A stretch of DNA of 28,008 nt from Roseibacillus sp. (GTDB lineage Bacteria; Verrucomicrobiota; Verrucomicrobiia; Verrucomicrobiales; Akkermansiaceae), in NCBI GenBank assembly GCA_002729275.1, contig PBTP01000014.1, forward strand, positions 44,537-72,544. The letters are read 5' to 3'. Each line of letters opens with the position of its first letter. Position 1 is the stretch's first letter. Under the pieces are notes generated by a model, which saw only the letters and a program-made list of their open reading frames with translations, was not told where the DNA came from and ran no database searches. The position numbers and the translations under genes were made by a program. Shown one piece after another: positions 16,084 through 25,000 of this stretch.

Positions 16084-17538
16084 TCAGCTGATGGGCTGAT
16101 AATTGGTAGGCTCCTGGGTAATCACGATGTCGTGTGTGTGACTTTCGCGCAATCCACCGGGCGTGATTCTCACAAATTCGCTCTGCGATCGCAGAGCCTT
16201 GAGACTTTCTGCTCCCACATAACCCATTCCTGACCGCACCCCTCCCATCAACTGGTAGATCACATCAGCAAGGGGTCCCTTATAGGGCACCCGGCCCTCT
16301 ACTCCCTCTGCCACCAGCTTCCCACTGGCACCCTGTCCATAACGATCACCAGCACCTTTCATCATTGCTCCCAAAGACCCCATACCCCGGTAGGTTTTGA
16401 AGCGTCGCCCTTGAAAGTGAACAGTCTGCCCCGGACTCTCGCGGGTTCCCGCCAGAAGCGACCCAAGCATGACGATGTCGGCCCCCGCCGCGAGAGCCTT
16501 GACGACATCACCAGAATAACGAATTCCGCCATCGGCAATGACGCAAACCCCATTTTCTCGGCACCAAGGAGCCACGTTTTGAATAGCCGTGAACTGGGGC
16601 ATCCCTACTCCCGCGATCACGCGGGTCGTGCAGATTGAACCCGGACCAACTCCCACCTTGATCGCCCGAGCTCCAGCGGAGACGAGATCCCGAGCACCCT
16701 GCTCGGTAACTACATTTCCCGCCACAACTGGGCGATCTGACAGCGCTGCGAGCTCTTCTACGACCTCAAGAACCCGGGAGGTGTGCCCCGTCGCAGCATC
16801 TATAAAAAGAGCGTCAGCACCCGCCTCAATCACCGCCTCTGCCCTGTCTTTCCAATCCGCGCCCACACCAATCGCAGCGCCACAGCGCAACTGTCCGTTG
16901 GGGTCCTTGGCCGCATCGACGAAGGTGATCTGCTTTTCGATATCTCCACCCGTAATCAGTCCGACAAGCCTTCCTTCCTCATCGACTAAGGGTAATTTCT
17001 CTATTCGGTGCTCATAGAGAATCCTTCTTGCCGCATCTGGAGTTGTATCGGGCGCACCGGTGACCAACTTATCGCCCGCAGTCATCACATCTTCAACTTT
17101 CGCCGAGTCATCTGCAAAGTGCCTAATATCTCTTCCGGTAACCATACCCACAAGAACTCCCCCCTCATCGACGACCGGAAAGCCGGAGAAACCCTGTTCC
17201 TCCATGATATTTTTCAAATCTGCAATTGTCGTCCCCTCCCGAACAGTCAGCGGCTTCTGAATGACTGCGCTTTCAGATCGCTTGACACGGGCAACCATAG
17301 CAAACTCTTCTTCTACCGAACAGGCGCGGTGAATCACCGCAATTCCACCCTCGCGCGCCAGTGCAACAGCCAGATCGGTTTCCGACACGGTATCCATCGC
17401 CGCGGAAATCACCGGAATCTTCAGTGAAATCTCGGAGGTCAACGCTGTATCAAGCACCGCGCTGGTAGGTAAGACCTCGCTCCTTTGAGGCACGAGAAGA
17501 ACGTCATCAAACGACAGTCCCAAAGTTAAATCCGCCAT
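16084..17538 (-). CDS. guaB: Inosine-5'-monophosphate dehydrogenase
   Basis: Oxidises IMP to XMP with NAD, the committed step to guanine nucleotides. N-terminal [14 protein letters not shown] text ([17 protein letters not shown]) is present, as are two CBS domains at about 92-205 ([21 protein letters not shown] and [21 protein letters not shown]). The catalytic loop [21 protein letters not shown] has the nucleophile C303, and the flap region reads RGMGSLGAM. At 484 residues the length is normal. It is the first gene of guaBA. The promoter must lie within 17539-17797, shared with the divergent rpoN gene. No Shine-Dalgarno is seen before the ATG. Confidence 0.98.
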   Translation of the reverse strand: MADLTLGLSFDDVLLVPQRSEVLPTSAVLDTALTSEISLKIPVISAAMDTVSETDLAVALAREGGIAVIHRACSVEEEFAMVARVKRSESAVIQKPLTVREGTTIADLKNIMEEQGFSGFPVVDEGGVLVGMVTGRDIRHFADDSAKVEDVMTAGDKLVTGAPDTTPDAARRILYEHRIEKLPLVDEEGRLVGLITGGDIEKQITFVDAAKDPNGQLRCGAAIGVGADWKDRAEAVIEAGADALFIDAATGHTSRVLEVVEELAALSDRPVVAGNVVTEQGARDLVSAGARAIKVGVGPGSICTTRVIAGVGMPQFTAIQNVAPWCRENGVCVIADGGIRYSGDVVKALAAGADIVMLGSLLAGTRESPGQTVHFQGRRFKTYRGMGSLGAMMKGAGDRYGQGASGKLVAEGVEGRVPYKGPLADVIYQLMGGVRSGMGYVGAESLKALRSQSEFVRITPGGLRESHTHDIVITQEPTNYQPIS

Positions 17539-17608
17539 GGGAGAGTCAAGGGAGAGCCTCAGAGGTTATCAAGCCTAATCACCTTCATCCTCACTATCCC
17601 CTTCCAGA

Positions 17609-17630
17609 GGCATCTTCTTTATCGGATGCC
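17609..17630. repeat. Short inverted repeat upstream of guaB
   Basis: GGCATC (17609-17614) and GATGCC (17625-17630) form a 6-bp inverted repeat about 70 bases before the guaB start; GGCATCT occurs again about 40 bases further upstream of guaB. It could be an operator or a leader hairpin, but it is short enough to be chance. Confidence 0.25.
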
Positions 17631-17724
17631 CAACACTCGACTGCCTCGGCATCTCTCTCGACCGAAAGCTTTGGCGCACCTCTACCGTAGTCAGAAATCA
17701 ATAATTAAGAGAAACTTATGAGGA

Positions 17725-17740
17725 TGGCATGCTATCTGCT
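17725..17740 (+). promoter_or_regulatory. Sigma-54-type -24/-12 promoter upstream of rpoN
   Basis: TGGCATGCTATCTGCT matches the sigma-54 consensus TGGCACGNNNNTTGCW at all defined bases except two transitions. The invariant GG and GC are kept with the exact spacing (GG at 17726-17727, GC at 17738-17739). Transcription would start near 17751, about 47 bases before the rpoN ATG. The site suggests that sigma-54 may control its own gene; it overlaps an extended -10 element (next entry). Confidence 0.6.
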
Positions 17741-17745
17741 ATAAA
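17737..17745 (+). promoter_or_regulatory. Extended -10 element (sigma-70 type) upstream of rpoN
   Basis: TGCTATAAA fits the extended -10 pattern TGnTATAAT with one mismatch. The best -35 (TTATGA, from 17716) is poor. It shares bases with the -12 part of the sigma-54-like site, so the two readings compete or form overlapping promoters. Confidence 0.5.
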
Positions 17746-17797
17746 TAACTCGCCTCTATGCCAATCCCTGTAATACTGGAACAAACCCGGAGAGGAA

Positions 17798-19189
17798 ATG
17801 GCTGGAACCTCCTTAAATCAAAACCTCAATCAAACACAGACCTTGGCGCCTCAGATGCGCCAGAGTCTTGAGGTTTTACAGGCAAACGCCTTAGAGCTGC
17901 AGCAGCTTCTTAGGCAGTATATCGAGACTAACCCAGTTCTCGAAACTGACTTAGCATCGGTCTCCCTGGAAGAACTCGACGATGGGTCGGGAGAAGACGA
18001 CCAGCCGATTGAAGTCCCTGATGATGATTTACGCGAGCTTGCTATCATGGAACGTCGCACCAGCGGCTCCACTCAGGAAGATGAAGAACGCAGGGAGCAT
18101 CTCTACAGCTCTATCGTAGCTCCCGAAACCCTACAGCAACACCTTCTGGGCCAGCTTAACCTCTCTGCACCATCTCCGGAGGTCCGCTTGGCAGCGATGG
18201 CCCTGATCGGCAACATGGATGAACGCGGTTTCTTTGATGAAGCCCTCAGCGAGGTTGGGCGACGCCTTGGTATACCTCTGGAGCAATTAGAACGCGCCAA
18301 AACCACCCTGCAGAGCTTTGATCCTCCGGGCATAGCCGTGGAAGACCTCCGAGAATCTCTTCTCGTTCAACTGCACCGTTCCGATCGTCTCAATACTCTG
18401 GAGTTTCGCATAACCGAAAGTCACCTCGGCGACCTCGCCAGCAAGCATTATCCTAAGATTGCCAGCGCCTTGGGTGTTGAGATCGAGGACGTGGCCGAAG
18501 CGGCGAGCCACATTGCCCAGCTGGACCCTTCACCAGGAACCTCTTTTGACCCCTCCGGCAACCCTTATATTATCCCAGATGTCTCATTCGAGAGAAACCA
18601 GGATGGAGAGTGGTCCGCCGTCCTGACCAATGAATATCTACCACGGCTGAAGCTGAGCACGACCTACAAGGATCTGGTGGCGACCAGTCCGGACCGTAAA
18701 CTCCGGAGCTACCTGAGGAATCAATTGCGGGATGGCCGGACCCTCATCAAGGCTCTCGACCAGCGCCAAGCCACTATTCTTGCTATTTCCGAGGAAATCA
18801 TAAGTCGTCAAAAAGAATTTCTGGATCGTGGCTCACGTTTTCTGAAACCCCTCACGATGAACGAAATCGCTGCTGCGATCGAGGTTCATCCGGCAACGAT
18901 CTCGCGAGCAGTAGCCGGAAAGCACGCGCGTACCCCTCATGGCGTGATTGAATTACGCCGGTTTTTTGCCTCCGGATATACCACCACAGGTGGCGATGCC
19001 ATCTCCAACGAAGGAGTCCGGGAAGCACTCCAAGTGATCATCGAGAAGGAGAACCGCCAAAAACCGCTGTCGGATTCAGCCATTCAAAAAATTCTAGCTG
19101 AACAAGGGGTCAAACTTGCTCGGCGAACCGTTGCCAAATACCGCGAGCAGCTCAATATCCTGCCAAGCCACCTCAGACGCAGCTTTTAG
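17798..19189 (+). CDS. rpoN: RNA polymerase sigma-54 factor
   Basis: Sigma-54 directs RNA polymerase to -24/-12 promoters and needs ATP-driven enhancer-binding activators. Region I is Gln/Leu-rich (LNQNLNQTQTLAPQMRQSLEVLQ, then LQQLLRQYIETNPVLE). An acidic region II at about 50-80 follows, then the core-binding domain (NMDERGFF, LDPSPG). The helix-turn-helix is at about 350-380 (LTMNEIAAAIEVHPATISRAVAGK). The RpoN box ARRTVAKYRE is at about 441-450 and intact. At 463 residues the length is normal. A good ribosome binding site (GGAGAGGA) precedes the ATG. Activator genes and other likely targets are not in this window. It is divergent from guaB and followed by mrp on the same strand after 186 bases. 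Confidence 0.97.
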   Translation: MAGTSLNQNLNQTQTLAPQMRQSLEVLQANALELQQLLRQYIETNPVLETDLASVSLEELDDGSGEDDQPIEVPDDDLRELAIMERRTSGSTQEDEERREHLYSSIVAPETLQQHLLGQLNLSAPSPEVRLAAMALIGNMDERGFFDEALSEVGRRLGIPLEQLERAKTTLQSFDPPGIAVEDLRESLLVQLHRSDRLNTLEFRITESHLGDLASKHYPKIASALGVEIEDVAEAASHIAQLDPSPGTSFDPSGNPYIIPDVSFERNQDGEWSAVLTNEYLPRLKLSTTYKDLVATSPDRKLRSYLRNQLRDGRTLIKALDQRQATILAISEEIISRQKEFLDRGSRFLKPLTMNEIAAAIEVHPATISRAVAGKHARTPHGVIELRRFFASGYTTTGGDAISNEGVREALQVIIEKENRQKPLSDSAIQKILAEQGVKLARRTVAKYREQLNILPSHLRRSF

Positions 19190-19212
19190 CTCCCACTCTC
19201 CTGCGGGCCTGC

Positions 19213-19260
19213 AGTCTGGCACGAGCAGACTCCCTCGACAGAGGCAAAAGATCAGCCTCT
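19213..19260 (+). other. Two small hairpins after rpoN
   Basis: AGTCTG/CAGACT (19213-19218 with 19226-19231) and AGAGGC/GCCTCT (19240-19245 with 19255-19260) each form a 6-bp stem just after the rpoN stop. No T-run follows, so at best they are weak terminators or message-stabilising structures. The rest of the 186-base gap to mrp has a TTGACA at 19330-19335 without a good -10. Confidence 0.3.
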
Positions 19261-19375
19261 TAGCGATGGCTACCCTGAGCTTTCCTCCTTTCCACCTGAA
19301 CAATTTTTCTCCTCAAGACGCTGGAATATTTGACAACCCATCCGGGACTGAGCACAAACCCCCTATCTCCCGAGC

Positions 19376-20437
19376 ATGACCGAAGACGCAATCCGAACTG
19401 CACTCTCGTCAGTCAGCTACCCGGGCTTCTCCCGAGACATCATCTCTTTTGGACTAGTCAGGTCTGTCTCAATTCAAGACGGCGCGGTTACTATCGGGAT
19501 CCAGATTCAGACCAGGGACCCGAAGATTCCGGAAAAAATCTTTAAAGACTGCCATACGGCCCTCGACCATCTAGCAGGCGGAGCAGAGAAGGTTCAAATA
19601 TCCATCGATGTTCAAGACCCTCCAGGCGGACCGAACACCCCAGGAGGAGTAGCCGGCAAACAATCAATTCCGGGTGTAAAGAAAATCATCGCAGTGGCAT
19701 CAGGAAAAGGCGGGGTAGGCAAATCTACCGTCTCATCAAACTTGGCCATCACCCTTGCAAAGCAGGGATTGAAGGTCGGTCTCTGCGACTGCGATTTGTA
19801 TGGGCCGTCCATCGCATTGATGTTTGGCGCCTCTGACCAGCAGCCGATGGCCGACGCAAAGGAGCGTATTATTCCTATCGAAGCGCATGGCATCAAGCTG
19901 ATGTCCATGGGCTTTATACTAGGAGACAATTCCCCGGTAATTGTCCGTGGACCTCTCGCAACTCGTTACACTCAGCAGTTTTTGCAAGAAGTAGCCTGGG
20001 GTGAACTCGATGTCCTGATTCTTGACCTCCCCCCCGGCACTGGAGACATCCAGTTAACCATCGTTCAGACTCTCGCTCTGGACGGCGCGGTTATCGTGAC
20101 CACTCCACAGGAAGTCGCTCTTATTGACGCACGAAAGGCCATCAGTATGTTTGCCAAGGTAAACGTCAGGGTTCTGGGTATCATCGAAAACATGTCTTGG
20201 TTCGAATGTGACCAAGGCAAACGATATCACCTTTTCGGCCAGGGTGGAGGGCGACTGGAGGCAGAGCGTCTGGGTGTCCCCCTCTTGGCCGAGATCCCGA
20301 TAGACCCCGAAACTCGCCGGCGCTGTGATGAGGGACAACCTGTCACTCTTGCGGGCCCTTCCGAGTCACGAGTCGCAGCGGCCTTCCACGAGGCTGCACA
20401 GACTCTCATAGTCCAGACAGATCAACCCGAAGCCTGA
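19376..20437 (+). CDS. mrp: Mrp/ApbC-type P-loop ATPase (Fe-S cluster carrier family), no CxxC
   Basis: A 353-residue protein with an N-terminal MIP18/DUF59 domain (about 1-80) and a ParA/MinD-like ATPase domain with the deviant Walker A SGKGGVGKST (109-118), LCDCDLYGPS and LILDLPPGTGD. Family members carry or transfer Fe-S clusters in the cytosol. Most bacterial Mrp proteins have a C-P-x-C pair after ENMSxF that bridges a cluster between subunits. Here the text is ENMSWFECDQGKRYHLFG: only C278 remains and the second Cys is missing, closer to HCF101-like forms (FxxDGKRYxxFG). Cluster binding may therefore differ. It is read on the same strand as rpoN but probably from its own promoter, and converges with the DUF1501 gene across 78 bases. 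Confidence 0.93.
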   Translation: MTEDAIRTALSSVSYPGFSRDIISFGLVRSVSIQDGAVTIGIQIQTRDPKIPEKIFKDCHTALDHLAGGAEKVQISIDVQDPPGGPNTPGGVAGKQSIPGVKKIIAVASGKGGVGKSTVSSNLAITLAKQGLKVGLCDCDLYGPSIALMFGASDQQPMADAKERIIPIEAHGIKLMSMGFILGDNSPVIVRGPLATRYTQQFLQEVAWGELDVLILDLPPGTGDIQLTIVQTLALDGAVIVTTPQEVALIDARKAISMFAKVNVRVLGIIENMSWFECDQGKRYHLFGQGGGRLEAERLGVPLLAEIPIDPETRRRCDEGQPVTLAGPSESRVAAAFHEAAQTLIVQTDQPEA

Positions 20438-20515
20438 CCTAGGGGCCATAACTACGGGGAGTGGCGCCCGTTTTCGTATTTCGGATCGGGGAGTAATTTT
20501 TGGAATACTGTCTCC

Positions 20516-21985
20516 CTAGGCGAAGAGTTTCTCGACCGCCTGAGCCTTCACCAATTCACGCGGTTGGTTCAGGTGATTGTAGACGATTGTCTCAGGCTCA
20601 ATACCCACACTATGATATATCGTGGCCAGTATTTCACTTGGATGGACAGGCAATTCCACCGGAGCGGAACCGGTCTTATCGGACTTTCCATGGACATATC
20701 CCCTCTTAATACCCGCCCCACCGATCACAGAGGTATAGCAGTAGGGCCAATGGTCTCGACCATCTGCACTATTTCCATTTCCGGAAGTGCTTACGCCCTT
20801 TTCCGGCGCCCTACCAAATTCTCCAATCGCAACAACCAGGGTCTCGTCGAGCATTCCACGCTCATCTAGATCGTCAAAAAGAGTGGCAAGGCCTCCGTCC
20901 AGCATTGGACCCGACTGAGTTTTCATCCGCTTACTGAGGTCTTTATGATGATCCCACGAATGATTGTCCGAATTGGCGACCTTGGGCCACACGACCTCCA
21001 CAACCCGGGTTCCCGCCTCCACGAGGCGACGAGCAAGCAGGCAGCTCTGCCCAAAGGTATTCCGGCCGTAGCGATCACGCAGATCTTCGCTCTCCATTTC
21101 CAGATCAAATGCCTCACGCGCCTTACCAGAAACAATCAAGTTCAGAGCCTGATCGTAATAATTATCCAGATTGAATTTCTCTACCGCCTTCTCTAGCGCG
21201 GGCATCTGATCTTCGATAGTCTTCCGCAGCTTGGCTCGTCTCCTCAGGCGAGTTGAAAAGACCTCAGGGCGAAGCTGCAGATCCTCTACATTCAGATCGT
21301 CCATCTTGTTCATCTTCATGTCATCCCCCGGCGGATAAAGATAATAGGGATCGTAAGCTTTTCCGAGGAAACCCGCTGTTCCACCCTTCCCTACGACGTT
21401 GCTCTCCTGCAGAGGACGCGGAAGCATTACAAAAGGAAGCATCGGTTCATCCGTTGGTTTAATCCGGATGATATTCGAACCAAAATTCGGGAAATCCTTG
21501 GGTGAAGGCGGTTCAAGTTGACCAGACGGACTAACCTTGTCCGTGGTATAACCTGTCATGATCTGGTAGATCGCTGCGGTGTGGTTGAACAAGCCATTCG
21601 GCGTATAGCTCATCGAACGGATTGTGGTGAACTTATCGTTCACCTTCGCGAGCTTCGGTAGAATTTCGGTGAAGTGAATTCCCGGAATCTGAGTAGGAAT
21701 CGTATTGAACGAAGACCGTATCTTATCCGGCACGTTTTTCTTCGGATCCCAGAGATCGAGATGACTCGGGCCTCCCTGAAGATAAATGAGAATGACGCTC
21801 TTAGCCTTTCCCCAGCCATCCTTGCCGGCGTGTGGACTTCCAGCTGACTGGTCCTGAGCGGCAAGAATGTTATTCAGGCTCATCCCCATCATACCTGCTC
21901 CCCCAACCCGGAGAAAATCACGACGGGTTGATCCTAAATGCGAATCACAGAGATCTCGACCTTTCGGCCCTTTAATACGGAACAT
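20516..21985 (-). CDS. DUF1501 protein with Tat signal
   Basis: A 489-residue protein with a twin-arginine export signal near the N-terminus ([19 protein letters not shown]). The DUF1501 text is clear: [98 protein letters not shown] and [18 protein letters not shown]1501 is related to the alkaline-phosphatase/sulfatase fold, and conserved Asp/His residues suggest metal binding; its substrate is not established. The ATG at 21985 is preferred because the DUF1501 N-terminus (MFRIKGP...[10 protein letters not shown]) begins there; a longer frame reaches 22021. It follows the giant DUF1549/DUF1553 gene by about 52 bases. This pairing is typical of the PVC phyla and implies a shared role outside the cytoplasm. 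Confidence 0.93.
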   Translation of the reverse strand: MFRIKGPKGRDLCDSHLGSTRRDFLRVGGAGMMGMSLNNILAAQDQSAGSPHAGKDGWGKAKSVILIYLQGGPSHLDLWDPKKNVPDKIRSSFNTIPTQIPGIHFTEILPKLAKVNDKFTTIRSMSYTPNGLFNHTAAIYQIMTGYTTDKVSPSGQLEPPSPKDFPNFGSNIIRIKPTDEPMLPFVMLPRPLQESNVVGKGGTAGFLGKAYDPYYLYPPGDDMKMNKMDDLNVEDLQLRPEVFSTRLRRRAKLRKTIEDQMPALEKAVEKFNLDNYYDQALNLIVSGKAREAFDLEMESEDLRDRYGRNTFGQSCLLARRLVEAGTRVVEVVWPKVANSDNHSWDHHKDLSKRMKTQSGPMLDGGLATLFDDLDERGMLDETLVVAIGEFGRAPEKGVSTSGNGNSADGRDHWPYCYTSVIGGAGIKRGYVHGKSDKTGSAPVELPVHPSEILATIYHSVGIEPETIVYNHLNQPRELVKAQAVEKLFA

Positions 21986-22037
21986 GGGTATACATGGAGT
22001 AGAGCGGAAGGACAGACCCACCGCGGATTAGGTTATT

Positions 22038-25000
22038 TCAATGATTAAACAAGAAAGCCGGGTTATTAATCAATGCCCAAGTGAGGTCTTGGGCCGCGGT
22101 AAGTCGGGGGTTCTCAGCCTGACCCGCGCTCATCTCCACGTCTCTGCGAAAGCGCGCCACCCGAGGATCTTCCTCAATCGGAATTTTGGCATATTCGAGC
22201 GCTTTTTTGAGCTCTTCCATCTTTTTATCAGGCTGAATTGGCGGAAAAGGACCCTTGGCTGCCCAGAGCAAGGCCTGGTAGTCAGCATCGCCCTCGGCCA
22301 CCCAGCTCTCGAGCGCCCCTCGCTCCACCTCACTACGGCTGGCAGAGTCTTTGGTGACCGCATCGGAAACATGAGAAGGGAGCCCAAAGCTCAGAGGGTC
22401 AGGGTCCATAGTTACATAAATACGGAATCTCCCTAGCGGATGACTTTTAAATCTGCAGAGGATTCCCACGCTGAGACTGACACCCTTCTCGGAGTCTCCA
22501 GGAATAACATCTTTCATCTTAAACACTGCCCGGTGAGCAATCTTGTAATTCCCTCCGCCTAGTGCCCAGCCCCGGTTCCCTTCATCTAGATTCCCGTCGA
22601 AGACGCGCTTCACATCAAACTCCTTCTGGTTGAAGCTGGCTTTGGCATCGACAAACGTGACCGGCATCTCTTTGGCCCCCGCTTCCAACCCCTGCCATTT
22701 CGTTTCAAGCTCGGTAACCACCATATTGCCGTCCTTGCTCAGGCCTGGCCCACCATTGAATGCGAGATCCGGGACAACCTCGATCATGATCCCGGTGATG
22801 TTCGTCATCCTTGTTTCAACCGAGAACCGGTAATCTAACGCTCGCTCGCCTCCACTTCCTCTGATTGAGCCATCTGCTGTAACTTCAACCTTGGACTTGT
22901 CTGATGCCGCCACTGACGCAGGCCTGAGGAGGTGCCAGTTGGTTACTACATTACCCTTTATCTGGTCTGCAAAGTCCTGCGCTTTCGCCGCCAGCGAAGC
23001 CTGGTAGTCACTTACCGCCTTCTTTGAGCCTTCAATCTTCCTCTGGAGCTCGTCCTCAAGGCGTTTGCGCTCTGCATCGTGCTGAGCTTGGTAACCGCTA
23101 ATAGCATCTGCCGCTTTCTCTATACCTGCCACCCGCTTTGCTTCCCGAGCCTTCCGTGTGGGCTCCCACTTCTTCTCCATCTTGGACAGCTCAGCAAGCA
23201 TCGCCTTATGATCGGTTTGGATCTCGGCCCAGCTTTGCCTCACCGAGGCGATTTCGGCCTCACTTGGAGCCCGGTTGATGACCCGAAGAAAAATCTCAGT
23301 AATCAGCTTCGTATCGTCCTCTTTCTCCGCAACTAGCTTGGCGATCGCATTCTTCGGATCCGCTATTGCCTCAGCAATATCAGGGCCGCTCAGAAGAGCC
23401 ATCACCCCGCTGAGCTGCACGTCATTAGCCCGGTCACATTCACAAGCGCTCTCCCTAGTCGGTCTGCCAAGGGTCGCTAAAAATCCACTTCCTGTGTCCT
23501 GCTTTGCATCTATCTCTTTTGCCTGCAACTTGGGGGCAGCCCCGGTCACCGCGTAAACAGCGTCATAAAGAACCTCCGCAGGCAAACGACGGGCTTTCGC
23601 ATGGGCGAAGTTGATCTCGTCATCCTCATTCCATTTGTTGACCTTCAGCGATAGTTGGTAAGTTCTGGATTTGCATATCTCCGCGATGAGCTTCCGAACA
23701 TCAAAACCCTGCTCGACGAAACGGTCTGTAAGGTAATCAAGAAGATCTGGATTGGAGGGAGGATTCCCTGCCCGGATGTCATCCAGGGGCTCTATGACAC
23801 CAGTTCCAAGGAGATACCCCCAAATACGATTGGCATAACTTCTTCCAAAAAACTCATTATCTCCTGCAGTAAGCCATGCGGCTAACTCTTCCCGCCTTGT
23901 TGGAGCTGACCCCTTGGCACCATCAGGATTCTCATAGTTTGCGAGATACGGGAATCCCGGCTTGGTAATCTGACCCGTGAGCTCGTGCTTCATCTCGCCC
24001 TCCCCGGCATCTTTTGTAATCTCGTAGAGCGGCTTCGCTCCTTCCACTGCAGTTCCTCCGATATTCTGTTTGGGTGCGTTCTTTCCGTCCCTCTCCAGCT
24101 TCACCTGTGAGAAAAAAGCTGCGATCTCATAATACTGATTCTGGGTCCACCGTTCAAAGGGGTGATCGTGACACTTGTTACAATTAAAGCGCGTGGCCAG
24201 GAACAGGTGGGTCGTATTCTCCATGAGCATGTCAGGACTTCGGTGAATCTTGAAGTATGACGCAGGGGGGTTCTCTTTATTAGATCCCGTCGCAGTAAGA
24301 ATTTTCCGGACGAAGACATCGTATGGCGTGTTGGCCTCCACCTCTTTCCTGATCCACTCGCGGTAGATCTTGGCACCCTCACCCCCAAGGAACTTGCTAT
24401 TTACCATCAACATGTCCGCCCACTTGTTAGTCCAATGCTGCACGAAACTTTTCGAGCCGATCAGATCATCGATGACCTCCTCCCGCTTGACCCTTGAATT
24501 TGTCGGATCAGCCAAGAACAACTTCAACTGCAGGGGCTTGGGTGGAAGCCCGGTAAGATCCAGATAAACTCGGCGCAAAAACTCCTCATCCGTGCACACA
24601 TCACTAGGCAGAATTTTCATGCGTTGCCACTTTTCCGCGACCAACTTGTCAATTTGACCCCACGCTGCAGGTTCAACCCACTCAAAGCCACTACGGTCTC
24701 CCATCACCGTCAGGGTCGTGGCCGCATAGGCACCCTCATAGCGCGCAAGGACGGGAGCCTCCCCACGGCGCAAGGTCGTCATCAGACCGTAATCGTCATG
24801 AATAGCCACATCCTGATTGGCGCTTTCAAGAAACGATTCCCGAGTGACATCACGCCTTGATCCATCTACGTAGGTTGCAACCACTCTGATCTGCTGCTGC
24901 CCTCCGACCTCCTGAATGACAGGATTTTTCGGCGTCACCATGATCGATTTAACAACCGGCTTGGGATCACCAAGGTTAGAACCATTCGCTATCCAGTCCC

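Noticed and set aside
17570..17592. A 12-codon leader-peptide-like frame upstream of guaB
   Set aside because: It is short, without a ribosome binding site or regulatory codon run, so it cannot be told from chance.
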